A stretch of DNA of 64,000 bases from positions 3,844,001 to 3,908,000 of the forward strand of contig NZ_CP154631.1 in the NCBI RefSeq assembly GCF_039555755.1, read 5' to 3'. Of the stretch, positions 55,532 through 63,923 are shown piece after piece (position 1 is the first letter of the stretch; each line of letters opens with the position of its first letter). The DNA is from Pseudomonas sediminis. Its GTDB lineage: Bacteria; Pseudomonadota; Gammaproteobacteria; Pseudomonadales; Pseudomonadaceae. Both the position numbers and the translations under genes were made by a program. The notes beneath the pieces are model-generated. The model was not told the DNA's origin, searched no databases, and saw only the letters and a program-made list of their open reading frames with translations.

Positions 55532-55764
55532 GGTGATTCCCCTGGCTGGTCTGAGTGCAGACACTGCAAGCGAGGTGCCATCATCGACTGACACATCCAC
55601 GCCCGTCCCAGGCTGTTAGTTAGCTAATAATGTTCTGATTTGGTGCGTGTTTCATGTCCGAGCTCCAGATGAGTGCATTTGCGTGCGCAAGACCAGTAAG
55701 CCTTCGTAGAACTTGCGTAGCGGACCGGCGGTCTATGCTGCTCGTACCGTCAGGAGGACTCGCC

Positions 55765-56793
55765 TTGCTCACATCTCGAACGATGCCATGGATACTTGCG
55801 CTCAGCGCCGTGATTGCCTGCAGCGCCCAGGCCCGCGAATATCGCTACAGCGATGCCCATCTGCACTATGTCGACTTCTTCCAGGAAAGCGCCGGCATGG
55901 ATGAGTTGCTGGAAAAAATGGCGGAGAACAACGTCGATCATGTGATGTTCTCCGGCATTCCGGTGGCCAAGAAGTGGGACGAGGACGAGCCCAAGCGTCC
56001 ACGCTACTACGCCGGTGATGACGCCAATGCCTATTGGTACAGTGCCACCGACGTATTCATTGCCGCCGCTTACAAGCGCTTGCCGGCCGAGCAACGCAAA
56101 CGCTTCCATCCGTTTCTTTCCGGCTTCAACCCCAACGACAAGAATGCCGATGCGCATATCCGCCGTATGCTTGAGCTGGACCCAGGTTTGTGGCAGGGCA
56201 TCGGCGAGGTATTCACCCGTCACGACGACCTCACCGCGCTGATCCATGGCAGTGCGCCGCGCGCCAACAACGAGGCGCTGGCGCGGGTGTTCCACCTGGC
56301 TGCCGAATATGACTTGCCGGTGATGCTGCATTCGAACATCACCTCCAAGCGTGAACGTGAGCCGCTGTTCCTGGAAGAGATCGAGGCGCCGCTGCGCAAC
56401 CATCCGCATGTGCGTTTCATCTGGGCGCATGCCGGCACCAGTGCCGAGATTCATCGTCATCAGGAGAAACTCGACTTCCTCCTGGACACGGTCGAGCGCA
56501 TGCTCGGCCAATACCCCAACCTGTATATCGATCTGTCCTGGACTATGCTGCGTCCCTACCTGTTGGACGAAAACGGTAAACCGGACGCGAAGTGGGTGCA
56601 CCTGGTCAGCAGTTACCCGGAGCGCTTCATGCTGGGTTCGGACGTAGTCGGCCGCTTCGGCAACCTGGGCGAGTACATGAAGGGCTTCGATCCCTTCCTC
56701 GATGCCTTGCCCGAGGACGTGGCGCACAAGGTGGCGCGCGACAACTTCCTTTCCATTCTTCCGCGCAAGGTGCAGGCCGAGCTGGATCGCTAG
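55765..56793 (+). CDS. Secreted amidohydrolase family protein
   Basis: This protein of about 342 residues is of the amidohydrolase-2 (TIM barrel) family, with a signal peptide ending CSAQA. The metal motif is YSDAHLHYVDF; further conserved segments are VMLHSNI, FIWAHAGTS and MLGSDVVGRFG. The substrate is unknown. A perfect AGGAGG at 55752-55757 sits 7 bp before an in-frame TTG at 55765, so TTG is the best start; ATG 55783 would still keep most of the signal peptide. A Pho box begins 5 bp past its stop. Confidence 0.83.
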   Translation: MLTSRTMPWILALSAVIACSAQAREYRYSDAHLHYVDFFQESAGMDELLEKMAENNVDHVMFSGIPVAKKWDEDEPKRPRYYAGDDANAYWYSATDVFIAAAYKRLPAEQRKRFHPFLSGFNPNDKNADAHIRRMLELDPGLWQGIGEVFTRHDDLTALIHGSAPRANNEALARVFHLAAEYDLPVMLHSNITSKREREPLFLEEIEAPLRNHPHVRFIWAHAGTSAEIHRHQEKLDFLLDTVERMLGQYPNLYIDLSWTMLRPYLLDENGKPDAKWVHLVSSYPERFMLGSDVVGRFGNLGEYMKGFDPFLDALPEDVAHKVARDNFLSILPRKVQAELDR

Positions 56794-56798
56794 CCTAT

Positions 56799-56827
56799 CT
56801 GTCATCAGGCTGTCATTCGGGCGTCAT
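56799..56827 (+). promoter_or_regulatory. Pho box (PhoB-binding site)
   Basis: CTGTCAT-CAGG-CTGTCAT-TCGG-GCGTCAT: three TGTCAT-type units with an 11-bp period, the PhoB direct-repeat signature. It lies 33 bp before the DUF3859 ATG, oriented towards that gene. Confidence 0.8.
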
Positions 56828-56859
56828 AGGCTCGCGCTCATCTCAACGAGGAGCGCACC

Positions 56860-57324
56860 ATGCATTACACCCGAATGGCCATGATGGCCGGACTAGTCGC
56901 CTGGGCCGGGCTGAGCCAGGCTGATGTCCGCGTCGAAGGACCGGTGGAATACGGCATCTTCAGCAGCCAGTATCAGGACTTTCAGCCCGGCGAGCGGGTG
57001 CTGACCCGCAGCAATCAGGATATCGAGCGCACCGAGCAAATCCCCGCCAAGCTCGGCACCAAGTTCGGCATGCGCTACAGCCTGGCCGGCAAGCGCGAGG
57101 GCGATACCCCGCTGACATTGCTGTACCTCACGCCTGGTGTGGTCACCGCGGATGGTCAGCGTCATGACAAGTTCGAAGTGCAGCAGAAACTGGTGGTTGG
57201 TGCACCGCAGGACGTGATGGCCTTCGAGTTCACCGAACACCACGAAGTGGTACCCGGCGAATGGCATTTCATCGTCTATCAGGGCGATCGCAAGCTGGCT
57301 GAACAGCGCTTCATGGTGCGTTGA
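56860..57324 (+). CDS. Secreted DUF3859 protein, predicted Pho regulon member
   Basis: This 154-residue exported protein has a signal peptide (residues 1-21, SQA) and a DUF3859 domain (VRVEGPVEYGIFSSQYQDFQPG, with a beta-sandwich-like pattern after it). The function is unknown. GAGGAG precedes ATG 56860. A clear Pho box directly upstream predicts induction by phosphate starvation. Its TGA directly abuts the dgkA stop from the other strand, with no terminator between. Confidence 0.88.
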   Translation: MHYTRMAMMAGLVAWAGLSQADVRVEGPVEYGIFSSQYQDFQPGERVLTRSNQDIERTEQIPAKLGTKFGMRYSLAGKREGDTPLTLLYLTPGVVTADGQRHDKFEVQQKLVVGAPQDVMAFEFTEHHEVVPGEWHFIVYQGDRKLAEQRFMVR

Positions 57325-57711
57325 TCAAAGCAGGATGATCGCCCAGGTCAGGGCGATCATCAGCAGCGCGACCATTTGAGCTGCGCTGCCCATGTCCTTG
57401 GCCTGTTTGGACAGCGGGTGCAGGTTCAGCGAGATACGGTCGACCACTGCCTCGATGGCGGAATTGAGCAGCTCCACCACCAGCGCCAGCAAAGGCACCA
57501 GCACCAGCAGCGCCCGCTCCGCGCGGCTGACATCGACCAGGCAGGCCAGCGGTATCAGCACCAGGTTCAACCACACCAGCTGACGGAACGCGGCTTCACC
57601 CTGGTAGGCAGCGCGCAGCCCAGCGAGCGAATAACCGGTGGCGTCGAAGATGCGCGTCAGGCCGCGGCGGCCCTTGAATGACAGGGCATCAAGATCGGAG
57701 CCGTCGTTCAT
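57325..57711 (-). CDS. dgkA: Diacylglycerol kinase DgkA
   Basis: This 128-residue integral membrane enzyme has three helices and the DgkA signature ELLNSAIEAVVDRIS, followed by AKDMGSAAQM. It phosphorylates diacylglycerol to phosphatidate, recycling the diacylglycerol left when phospholipid headgroups are moved to glycans or lipid A. That matches its neighbours, an LtaS-like transferase and a PAP2 phosphatase. I chose ATG 57711, overlapping the LPS kinase stop by 4 bp. It is the last gene of the methyltransferase-kinase-dgkA operon. Confidence 0.93.
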   Translation of the reverse strand: MNDGSDLDALSFKGRRGLTRIFDATGYSLAGLRAAYQGEAAFRQLVWLNLVLIPLACLVDVSRAERALLVLVPLLALVVELLNSAIEAVVDRISLNLHPLSKQAKDMGSAAQMVALLMIALTWAIILL

Positions 57712-58412
57712 GGCTGCAGCCCACCCCATGGATCGTTCAAGGCTCGCTGGTAAGCCTGGCGCAGGTAGAGCATGTCAGCTTCGGGCATGCTGCCGCCGTG
57801 GCGTTGCAATTGGCCGAGATCACGCCGCGAAGCGCTGGCAATACGCCAATGCCGGCGGCTTTTCTCCAGATCCAGCAGGGCAATGTCCACCTCCCCATCG
57901 CTGCGCACTTTGACGAACAGATGCTTGGCGTAGCAGCAGCCATGCTGCCATCCACCCAGGTGCAGGCGCGCCAGGGTGACCGCCAGGCGTTGCAGCATGG
58001 CCTGGTTGAGCTTGGGGGCATGGGCCTCTTCGTACCACTGTTCCAGGCTGATGAAACCTGGCAAGGCTTCTGTGACCAGCAGCGCCTGCCACTGTCCACT
58101 TTGTTTGCGCGCCGAGCAGTAGACGATATTCGGTGTACGGATGCCGAGGCGGGCGAGGGCTCGGTAGGCCTGCAGCTCGCGCAGGATGGTCGGTCGTCCC
58201 AACGGATGACGTAGTGAGCGGTAGAGATGCCCGCTCTGGCGCTTGCAATACAGTCGCGGTCGGTTTGTGTCCCAGTGTTGTAGCAGGCACACGCCACTTT
58301 CGCCGCCGCGGCGTTGATTGGCGGGTTCGACCCATTCGCCGGGGCTGTGCCACCAGCGGTCGAATTCGGTCGAGGGTAGGGCGGCTAGTGCCTGTTCGCT
58401 GAGAATGCCCAT
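57708..58412 (-). CDS. Lipopolysaccharide kinase, InaA/Kdo-kinase family (WapQ-like)
   Basis: This 234-residue protein has a small kinase fold with RLYCKRQSGHLYRSLRHP (nucleotide-binding region), LARLHLGGWQHGCCYAKHLF (catalytic loop with His and Lys) and ALLDLEKSRR (DxEK metal loop). It phosphorylates LPS core sugars. It sits after the methyltransferase gene of the ColRS cluster; from recollection, the equivalent pair in P. fluorescens was described as the methyltransferase/wapQ operon controlled by ColRS. GGAGG precedes the ATG at 58412. Confidence 0.86.
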   Translation of the reverse strand: MGILSEQALAALPSTEFDRWWHSPGEWVEPANQRRGGESGVCLLQHWDTNRPRLYCKRQSGHLYRSLRHPLGRPTILRELQAYRALARLGIRTPNIVYCSARKQSGQWQALLVTEALPGFISLEQWYEEAHAPKLNQAMLQRLAVTLARLHLGGWQHGCCYAKHLFVKVRSDGEVDIALLDLEKSRRHWRIASASRRDLGQLQRHGGSMPEADMLYLRQAYQRALNDPWGGLQP

Positions 58413-58413
58413 C

Positions 58414-59103
58414 TCAGGCCTCCTTGCGCAGGACGTAGGTGCGCCACATAGCATAGCCGGGCAGGAAGTCAAGGTGGCCGAGAATGCTGAAGCCGGCCTG
58501 GTGGAATTCACGTTCTATCGTGCTCCGAGCGACGACGAAGCGATTCTGGTTTTCCGCCGCGCGACCTTGAGCCATTCTGCTGGCCTCCAGACGGCGGCGT
58601 TTCCAGGCTTTGTAGTTGCCGTCGACCCACAGCGAGACGATCACCGTATCGCGGCTGACGCGATGAAACTCGCGGAGAATGGCCAGGCGGTGTTCGGCCG
58701 ATTCGATGTGATGCAGCAGGCGGATGCAGAAGATGCAGTCCACCGCGTTGGCGCCCAGGTCGATATCGAAGGCGGAGGTGCGAAAGCTGTTGACCCGCGC
58801 CACCACCTCAGGTGCCTGCGCCGCGCGCGCGGTGGCGATCATGTCGGCAGAGTTGTCGGCGGCGAAGATCACTCGGTTCGGCTGCTCGCAGAGCATCGGC
58901 CAGAAGCGTCCGGCACCGCAGGGCAGGTCGAGTACCAGGTTCGGCTCATCGGCCATCTGCAATGCACGGCGCGCTACCTGCACGTCGCGCCAGTGCGACA
59001 GGCGCCGGGAAAGGCCGTCCTGGTGCTTGTGCAGGTATTGCTGAGCGTGATCGAAATCGTACTTGCGGGAAAAATCCAGCTCGATGGGGCTAGGCTTGGG
59101 CAT
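58414..59103 (-). CDS. Class I SAM-dependent methyltransferase of the ColRS locus
   Basis: This 229-residue Rossmann methyltransferase has the SAM motif LVLDLPCGAGRFWPML (about residues 57-72), the acidic loop FAADNSADMI and DCIFCIRLLHHIE. Its neighbours (LPS kinase, DgkA, ColRS) point to an envelope or LPS substrate, but this is not visible in the sequence. A ColR-type box lies 70-85 bp upstream on its strand (59173-59188), overlapping the end of colS. Confidence 0.87.
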   Translation of the reverse strand: MPKPSPIELDFSRKYDFDHAQQYLHKHQDGLSRRLSHWRDVQVARRALQMADEPNLVLDLPCGAGRFWPMLCEQPNRVIFAADNSADMIATARAAQAPEVVARVNSFRTSAFDIDLGANAVDCIFCIRLLHHIESAEHRLAILREFHRVSRDTVIVSLWVDGNYKAWKRRRLEASRMAQGRAAENQNRFVVARSTIEREFHQAGFSILGHLDFLPGYAMWRTYVLRKEA

Positions 59104-59172
59104 GAGGAACGTCCCTTGATGGATACGTTCGTTACCCTAAAGAACCAGGCATCAAGTTCATGTCAAAGGGGC

Positions 59173-59188
59173 GTGAAAATTTCGTCAA
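59173..59188 (-). promoter_or_regulatory. ColR-like binding site before the methyltransferase operon
   Basis: On the minus strand TTGACGAAATTTTCAC fits the ColR consensus as I recall it, YYNASNNYTTTTTCAC, at 14 of 16 positions. It overlaps the colS stop and points towards the methyltransferase-kinase-dgkA operon. Confidence 0.5.
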
Positions 59189-60453
59189 GCGCCGTTGTTC
59201 AGTGTCACCCGGAAGCGTGTATGACCCGGTTCGCTCTGCAGGCTGACCTGCCAGCCCTGTTTGGCGCAGATGCGTTTGACCAGCGACAGTCCCAGGCCTA
59301 ACCCTTCGCCACGTGCCTGGGAACCGCGAACGAAGGTCTGGAAGATGCGCTCGTGCTGTTCGGCAGGAATGCCGGCACCGCTGTCTTCGATACGGAAGGC
59401 GCCCTGTTCGAGGGTCAGACGCACACCGCCGCTCTCGGTGTAGTGCAGGGCATTGCGCAGCAGGTTGGCCATCACCGTGCCGAGAAAGGTGGCGTTGTAA
59501 CGGCCGTCGTCCTGACCTTCCACGATCAATTGGAAGTCCAGACCCTTCTCCTTCATCAAGGCGCCCCAGCGGCTTGCTTGCTCATGGGCGATGCTGGCGA
59601 GCGTACGGTCGCCGCCGAAGGCTGCCTCGTTGCTCTTGTCCCGCGCCAGTTGCAGGAAGGTCTGCACCAGCTCGCGCATTTCCTCGCTGGCGCGAGCGAT
59701 GCGCGCCACCTGGTCCTTCTCGCGCGGCCCCAGGGGCGCCTCGGCGAGCAGCTCGCAGGAGGTGGCGATAACCATCAGCGGTGTACGCAGTTCGTGGCTG
59801 ACATCGCTGGTGAACAACCGCTCGCGCTCCAGGGACTGACGCACCTGGCCCAGGGTGCTGTCGAAGGCAGCGGCCAACTGGCCGATCTCATCATCGGGGT
59901 AATCCGGTGCCAAGGGCGGCGCCAGCGGGTGCAACTGGTCGCGATGGCGCACCTGCTGGGCCAGACGGCTGATTGGCGCCATGACCTTGCGCGCCATCAT
60001 CAGCCCCAGGCCCCAGGCGGCCACCACCGTCAGCAGGAAACCGGCCAGCACCACGTTGAACAGGGCATTCTCGCGGGCTTCGAACTCCTGCTGTTCCTGC
60101 ACCAGCATGTAGGTTTCGCCGTTGATTCTCTGCACGTAGACGTAGAACGCCTCGTCGCCGCTGACCACTTCGTTGAAGCCTTCCTGCAGGCCGGTGTACT
60201 GCTCGGGAATCAGGTATTGATCGTGGTAGGAGGAGAAGAACTGCGTGCTGCTGTCCAGGCGCGGGGGGCGACCCTGACGAATGTCTTCGTTGAGCGTTTC
60301 GCCCAGCTCGCGGCTCATTTCCTGGGAAACCAGGTGCTCTTCGATGAAGTGCACCACGCCGACGATGCTTAGCGAGAATAGACCGCTGACCATGGCCGTC
60401 ATCAATACGAAGGCGATCAGAATCCGCCGTTCGAAAGGCTGTTTAGACGGCAT
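59185..60453 (-). CDS. colS: ColS sensor histidine kinase
   Basis: This 422-residue kinase has two transmembrane helices (about residues 10-35 and 145-165) flanking a periplasmic sensor of about 110 residues that is rich in Glu. HAMP (RKVMAPISRLAQQV), HisKA with SDVSHELRTPLMVIA and HATPase_c with NALHY, EDSGAGIP and GEGLGLGLSLV follow. ColS responds to excess zinc, iron or manganese and protects the envelope in Pseudomonas. I chose ATG 60453 (MPSKQPFERR), which overlaps colR by 11 bp. Confidence 0.9.
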   Translation of the reverse strand: MPSKQPFERRILIAFVLMTAMVSGLFSLSIVGVVHFIEEHLVSQEMSRELGETLNEDIRQGRPPRLDSSTQFFSSYHDQYLIPEQYTGLQEGFNEVVSGDEAFYVYVQRINGETYMLVQEQQEFEARENALFNVVLAGFLLTVVAAWGLGLMMARKVMAPISRLAQQVRHRDQLHPLAPPLAPDYPDDEIGQLAAAFDSTLGQVRQSLERERLFTSDVSHELRTPLMVIATSCELLAEAPLGPREKDQVARIARASEEMRELVQTFLQLARDKSNEAAFGGDRTLASIAHEQASRWGALMKEKGLDFQLIVEGQDDGRYNATFLGTVMANLLRNALHYTESGGVRLTLEQGAFRIEDSGAGIPAEQHERIFQTFVRGSQARGEGLGLGLSLVKRICAKQGWQVSLQSEPGHTRFRVTLNNGA

Positions 60454-61126
60454 CTGCGCTCTCCGCCAGGCGATAGCCGACGCCATGGATGGTGTGGAGT
60501 AAGGGCGTGGGGAAGGGCTTGTCGAGCACTTGGCGCAGTTGGTGGATGTGGCTGCGCAGGCTGTCGCTGTCCGGGCAGTCGTCGCCCCACAGCGATTCTT
60601 CCAGCGCCTCGCGGCGCACTACCGCTGGGCTGCGCTGCATGAGGATGGCCAGCAGTTTGAGGCCCAGCGGGTTGAGCTTGAGCGGCTGGCCGGCGCGGCT
60701 GACATGCAGGGTGTCGAGGTCGTAGCTGAGGTCGGCGACTTGCAGCTGGCGTTTGCGGCTGCCACGGCTGCGGCGCAGGATCGCCTCGATGCGCGCCACC
60801 AGCTCAGACAGCGCGAAGGGCTTTATCAGGTAGTCATCGGCACCGGCATTGAGCCCCTGCAGGCGATCATCCAGGGCATCGCGCGCGGTCAGCATGAGGA
60901 TCGGCACCTCGCTGCGCCCGTCCTCGCGCAGGCGCTTGCATACCTGATAACCGTCGATGCCGGGCAGCATGATGTCCAGCACGATCAGATCGTAATGACC
61001 GCTGCTGGCCAGGTGCAGACCGCTGAGGCCGTCCTGCGCGCAGTCGACGGAAAAGCCCTTGAGCTGCAGGTAGTCGAGCACGTTGGCGAGGATGTCTCGG
61101 TTGTCTTCGATGACCAGAATGCGCAT
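60443..61126 (-). CDS. colR: ColR response regulator
   Basis: This 227-residue OmpR-type regulator has a receiver with phospho-Asp in LIVLDIMLPGIDGY, Thr in LMLTARDA and Lys in LIKPFA, and a winged-helix DNA-binding domain ending IHGVGYRLAES. It activates genes for LPS and membrane lipid modification. AGGAA lies before the ATG. Two ColR-like boxes flank colRS (59173-59188 and 61145-61160), consistent with local control. Confidence 0.92.
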   Translation of the reverse strand: MRILVIEDNRDILANVLDYLQLKGFSVDCAQDGLSGLHLASSGHYDLIVLDIMLPGIDGYQVCKRLREDGRSEVPILMLTARDALDDRLQGLNAGADDYLIKPFALSELVARIEAILRRSRGSRKRQLQVADLSYDLDTLHVSRAGQPLKLNPLGLKLLAILMQRSPAVVRREALEESLWGDDCPDSDSLRSHIHQLRQVLDKPFPTPLLHTIHGVGYRLAESADAV

Positions 61127-61144
61127 CGCGAGTAATTCCTGGGT

Positions 61145-61160
61145 TTGACGATTTTTTCAC
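61145..61160 (+). promoter_or_regulatory. ColR box upstream of the LtaS-like gene
   Basis: TTGACGATTTTTTCAC matches the recalled ColR consensus YYNASNNYTTTTTCAC at every position. It lies between the divergent colR and LtaS-like genes, 70 bp before the latter's ATG. Confidence 0.65.
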
Positions 61161-61229
61161 ACGGCTTTGACGAGAGGCTCACGGCTCGCCTAGCAGACTG
61201 CGGCACGTTCATCCTGCAAGGATCATACG

Positions 61230-63188
61230 ATGCCTCGGCTTCAATACGCGCAACTTCGTTATCTGTCGATCATTCTGCTGGCCTGGCTGGCGGTTTTCTT
61301 CCTCACCCGTAGCGCGCTGCTGCTCAGCCACCTGAGCGATGCCGGCGTGACCTTGCCGGCGCTGCTCGGGTTGTATGGGGTGGGGCTGGTCTACGACCTG
61401 AGCTTTTTGGTCTACGCCGCCGTACCGCTAGCGCTTTACCTGCTGCTGTGCCCGGCCTGGTTATGGCAGCGTCGTTGGCATCAGCGCCTGCTGGTCGCCC
61501 TGGTGGCCATCAGCCTGTTCGCGATGTTCTTTACTGCGGTGGCCGAATGGCTGTTCTGGGACGAGTTCGGCGTGCGCTTCAACTTCATCGCCGTGGACTA
61601 CCTCGTCTATTCCAAGGAGGTGGTGGACAACATCCTAGAGTCCTACCCGATCTATCCCTTGCTGGCGCTGCTCGCGGCACTGGCCATCGGCCTGACCCTG
61701 GCGCTACGGCGGCCACTGCGCGCAGCCTTGCAGGCGCCGCGTCTGCCCCGGCTGCAGGCGGCCTACGCACTACTGATGCTGGCGCTGCTGGCGGGCTTGT
61801 GCAGCGGCCTGGTGGGGCAGGACGCACCGCGTGGGCTGGGCGGCAACACCTACCAGCGCGAGCTCGCAAGCAACGGCCCGTACCAGTTCTTCGCCGCGTT
61901 TCGTAACAACGAGCTGGATTACCAGCAGTTCTACGCCACCCTGCCTGATGCCGCGGTGGCCGAGCAACTGCGCGCAGAGGTGGCCGAGCCCAACGCCCGC
62001 TTCATTGGTAGCGATCCGCAGGACATTCGCCGGGTGATCGACAACCCCGGGCAGCCGCGCAAGCTCAATGTGGTGCTGGTCACCATCGAAAGCCTCAGCG
62101 CCAAGTACCTGGGCAGTTTTGGTGACAAGCGTGGTCTGACCCCGAATCTCGACGAGCTGCGCAAGCACAGCCTGACCTTCACTAATTTCTACGCCACGGG
62201 GACGCGTACTGACCGTGGGCTGGAGGCGCTCACCCTGTCGGTGCCGCCGACACCGGGGCGCTCCATCGTCAAACGCATCGGCCGCGAATCCGGCTATGCC
62301 AGCCTCGGCCAGCAGCTTGGCGCGCAGGGTTACGACAGCGTCTTCGTCTATGGCGGTCGCGGCTACTTCGACAACATGAACGCCTTCTTCGGCGGTAACG
62401 GCTACCGCATCGTCGATCAGAGCAGCGTCGACGAGGCCGAGATGAGCTTCCAGAACGCCTGGGGCATGGCCGACGAGGACCTTTACCATCAGGCGCTGAA
62501 GGTGGCCGATAGCGACCATGCGGCCGGCAAACCGTTTTTCCTGCAACTGATGACCACCTCCAACCACCGGCCCTACACCTATCCGGACGGGCGCATCGAC
62601 ATTGCCTCCGGTGACGGGCGTGAAGGGGCGGTGAAATACACCGACTACGCCATCGGTCAGTTCCTCGCCGAAGCGCGTAGCAAGCCCTGGTTCGACAACA
62701 CGCTGTTCGTCTTCGTCGCTGACCACACGGCAGGCAGTGCCGGGCAGGAGGACCTGCCCGTAGCCAACTACCATATCCCGCTGTTCGTCTACTCGCCAAA
62801 ACACATCGAGCCTGCCGAGTACGCCGACGTGGCCAGCCAGATCGACGTGGCGCCGACACTGCTCGGGCTGCTCAACCTGGACTACGTCTCCACCTTCTTC
62901 GGCCGCAACCTGCTGCGCGCCGACCATGCACCCGGTCGAGCGCTGCTCGGCAATTACCAGCATCTGGGCCTGTTCGACGGGCAGAACCTGGCGATTCTCA
63001 GCCCACGGCAGGGCATGCGCCTCCACGACGATGCCTTGGGCCTGAGCCATGAATGGCGGGTGGATGGCAGCGATCCGTTACTGCGTCGCGACATCGCGTA
63101 CTACCAAGGCGCCAGTCATGCCTTCGGCAAGCGACTGATCGCCTGGCAGCCCGATGATCAAGCGAGCCAGCAGCTCAGCCAGCGCTAA
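61230..63188 (+). CDS. LTA synthase family membrane phosphotransferase / sulfatase-fold protein
   Basis: This 652-residue protein has five N-terminal transmembrane helices (residues 8-205) and a periplasmic alkaline-phosphatase-fold domain. The nucleophile region NVVLVTIESLSAKYLG leads to TGTRTDRGLEA (catalytic Thr) and VFVADHTAG (metal ligands). Relatives move phosphoglycerol or phosphoethanolamine from phospholipids to glycans or lipid A and release diacylglycerol, which the nearby DgkA can recycle. ColR control is suggested by a perfect box upstream. It is 9 bp from the PAP2 gene. Confidence 0.88.
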   Translation: MPRLQYAQLRYLSIILLAWLAVFFLTRSALLLSHLSDAGVTLPALLGLYGVGLVYDLSFLVYAAVPLALYLLLCPAWLWQRRWHQRLLVALVAISLFAMFFTAVAEWLFWDEFGVRFNFIAVDYLVYSKEVVDNILESYPIYPLLALLAALAIGLTLALRRPLRAALQAPRLPRLQAAYALLMLALLAGLCSGLVGQDAPRGLGGNTYQRELASNGPYQFFAAFRNNELDYQQFYATLPDAAVAEQLRAEVAEPNARFIGSDPQDIRRVIDNPGQPRKLNVVLVTIESLSAKYLGSFGDKRGLTPNLDELRKHSLTFTNFYATGTRTDRGLEALTLSVPPTPGRSIVKRIGRESGYASLGQQLGAQGYDSVFVYGGRGYFDNMNAFFGGNGYRIVDQSSVDEAEMSFQNAWGMADEDLYHQALKVADSDHAAGKPFFLQLMTTSNHRPYTYPDGRIDIASGDGREGAVKYTDYAIGQFLAEARSKPWFDNTLFVFVADHTAGSAGQEDLPVANYHIPLFVYSPKHIEPAEYADVASQIDVAPTLLGLLNLDYVSTFFGRNLLRADHAPGRALLGNYQHLGLFDGQNLAILSPRQGMRLHDDALGLSHEWRVDGSDPLLRRDIAYYQGASHAFGKRLIAWQPDDQASQQLSQR

Positions 63189-63197
63189 GGAACGACC

Positions 63198-63923
63198 ATG
63201 CCGTCTCGTTATTTCGATTTTCGTCTGGCGCTGGGTATTCCACTGCTGCTGATGGCGTTGCTACTGCTGGTCGACCCCAGCCCTGTGGATTTCGCCCTCG
63301 CTCATCTGTTCTACGAGCCCGGCCAGGGGTTCATCGGCCGTAGCAGCTTTTGGCTCGAAGACATCCTGCATGACCGCGCCAAGCAGGCGGTGATCGTGCT
63401 GGGTGTGCTGGCCATCGCCGGCTTTGCGCTCAGCCTGCTGCCGACGCGCTTGCGTGCCTGGCGCCGTCAGCTCGGTTATCTGGTGCTGGCATTGGGGCTG
63501 TCGACCTCGGTGGTTACGCCGCTGAAGACGCTGACCGGCATGCATTGCCCCTGGAGCCTGAGCGAGTTCGGTGGCCAGGAGCAGTTCACACCGCTGCTCG
63601 CTGAACGCGCGCCAACAGCCAACCCCGGGCGTTGCTGGCCAGGCGGACATGCCTCGGCCGGGTTCTCACTGCTAGCGCTGTTTTTCGCGCTGCGCGATCG
63701 CCGCCCACGCGCTGCGCGCATCGCGCTGGTCGTCGCGTTGGGGCTGGGCTCGCTGTTTTCTCTGGGGCGCATGTTGCAGGGCGCGCACTTTCTTTCGCAC
63801 AACCTGTGGACGCTGCTGATCGACTGGGTGATCTGCGTGCTGACCTATCGCTGGCTACTTTACCGCGCTCCGCTGGCGCAACGTCCGTTTCAAGAAACCG
63901 TCTGGGGAGAAACCTGCCGATGA
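63198..63923 (+). CDS. PAP2 family membrane phosphatase
   Basis: This 241-residue PAP2 enzyme has about six helices and the three phosphatase motifs: KTLTGMHCPW, CWPGGHASAGFS and GRMLQGAHFLSHNLWT. It dephosphorylates a lipid phosphate such as lipid A or undecaprenyl/phosphatidyl phosphate on the periplasmic side. It is preceded by the LtaS-like transferase and overlaps the next gene by 4 bp, so the three form an operon for envelope lipid modification. Confidence 0.88.
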   Translation: MPSRYFDFRLALGIPLLLMALLLLVDPSPVDFALAHLFYEPGQGFIGRSSFWLEDILHDRAKQAVIVLGVLAIAGFALSLLPTRLRAWRRQLGYLVLALGLSTSVVTPLKTLTGMHCPWSLSEFGGQEQFTPLLAERAPTANPGRCWPGGHASAGFSLLALFFALRDRRPRAARIALVVALGLGSLFSLGRMLQGAHFLSHNLWTLLIDWVICVLTYRWLLYRAPLAQRPFQETVWGETCR

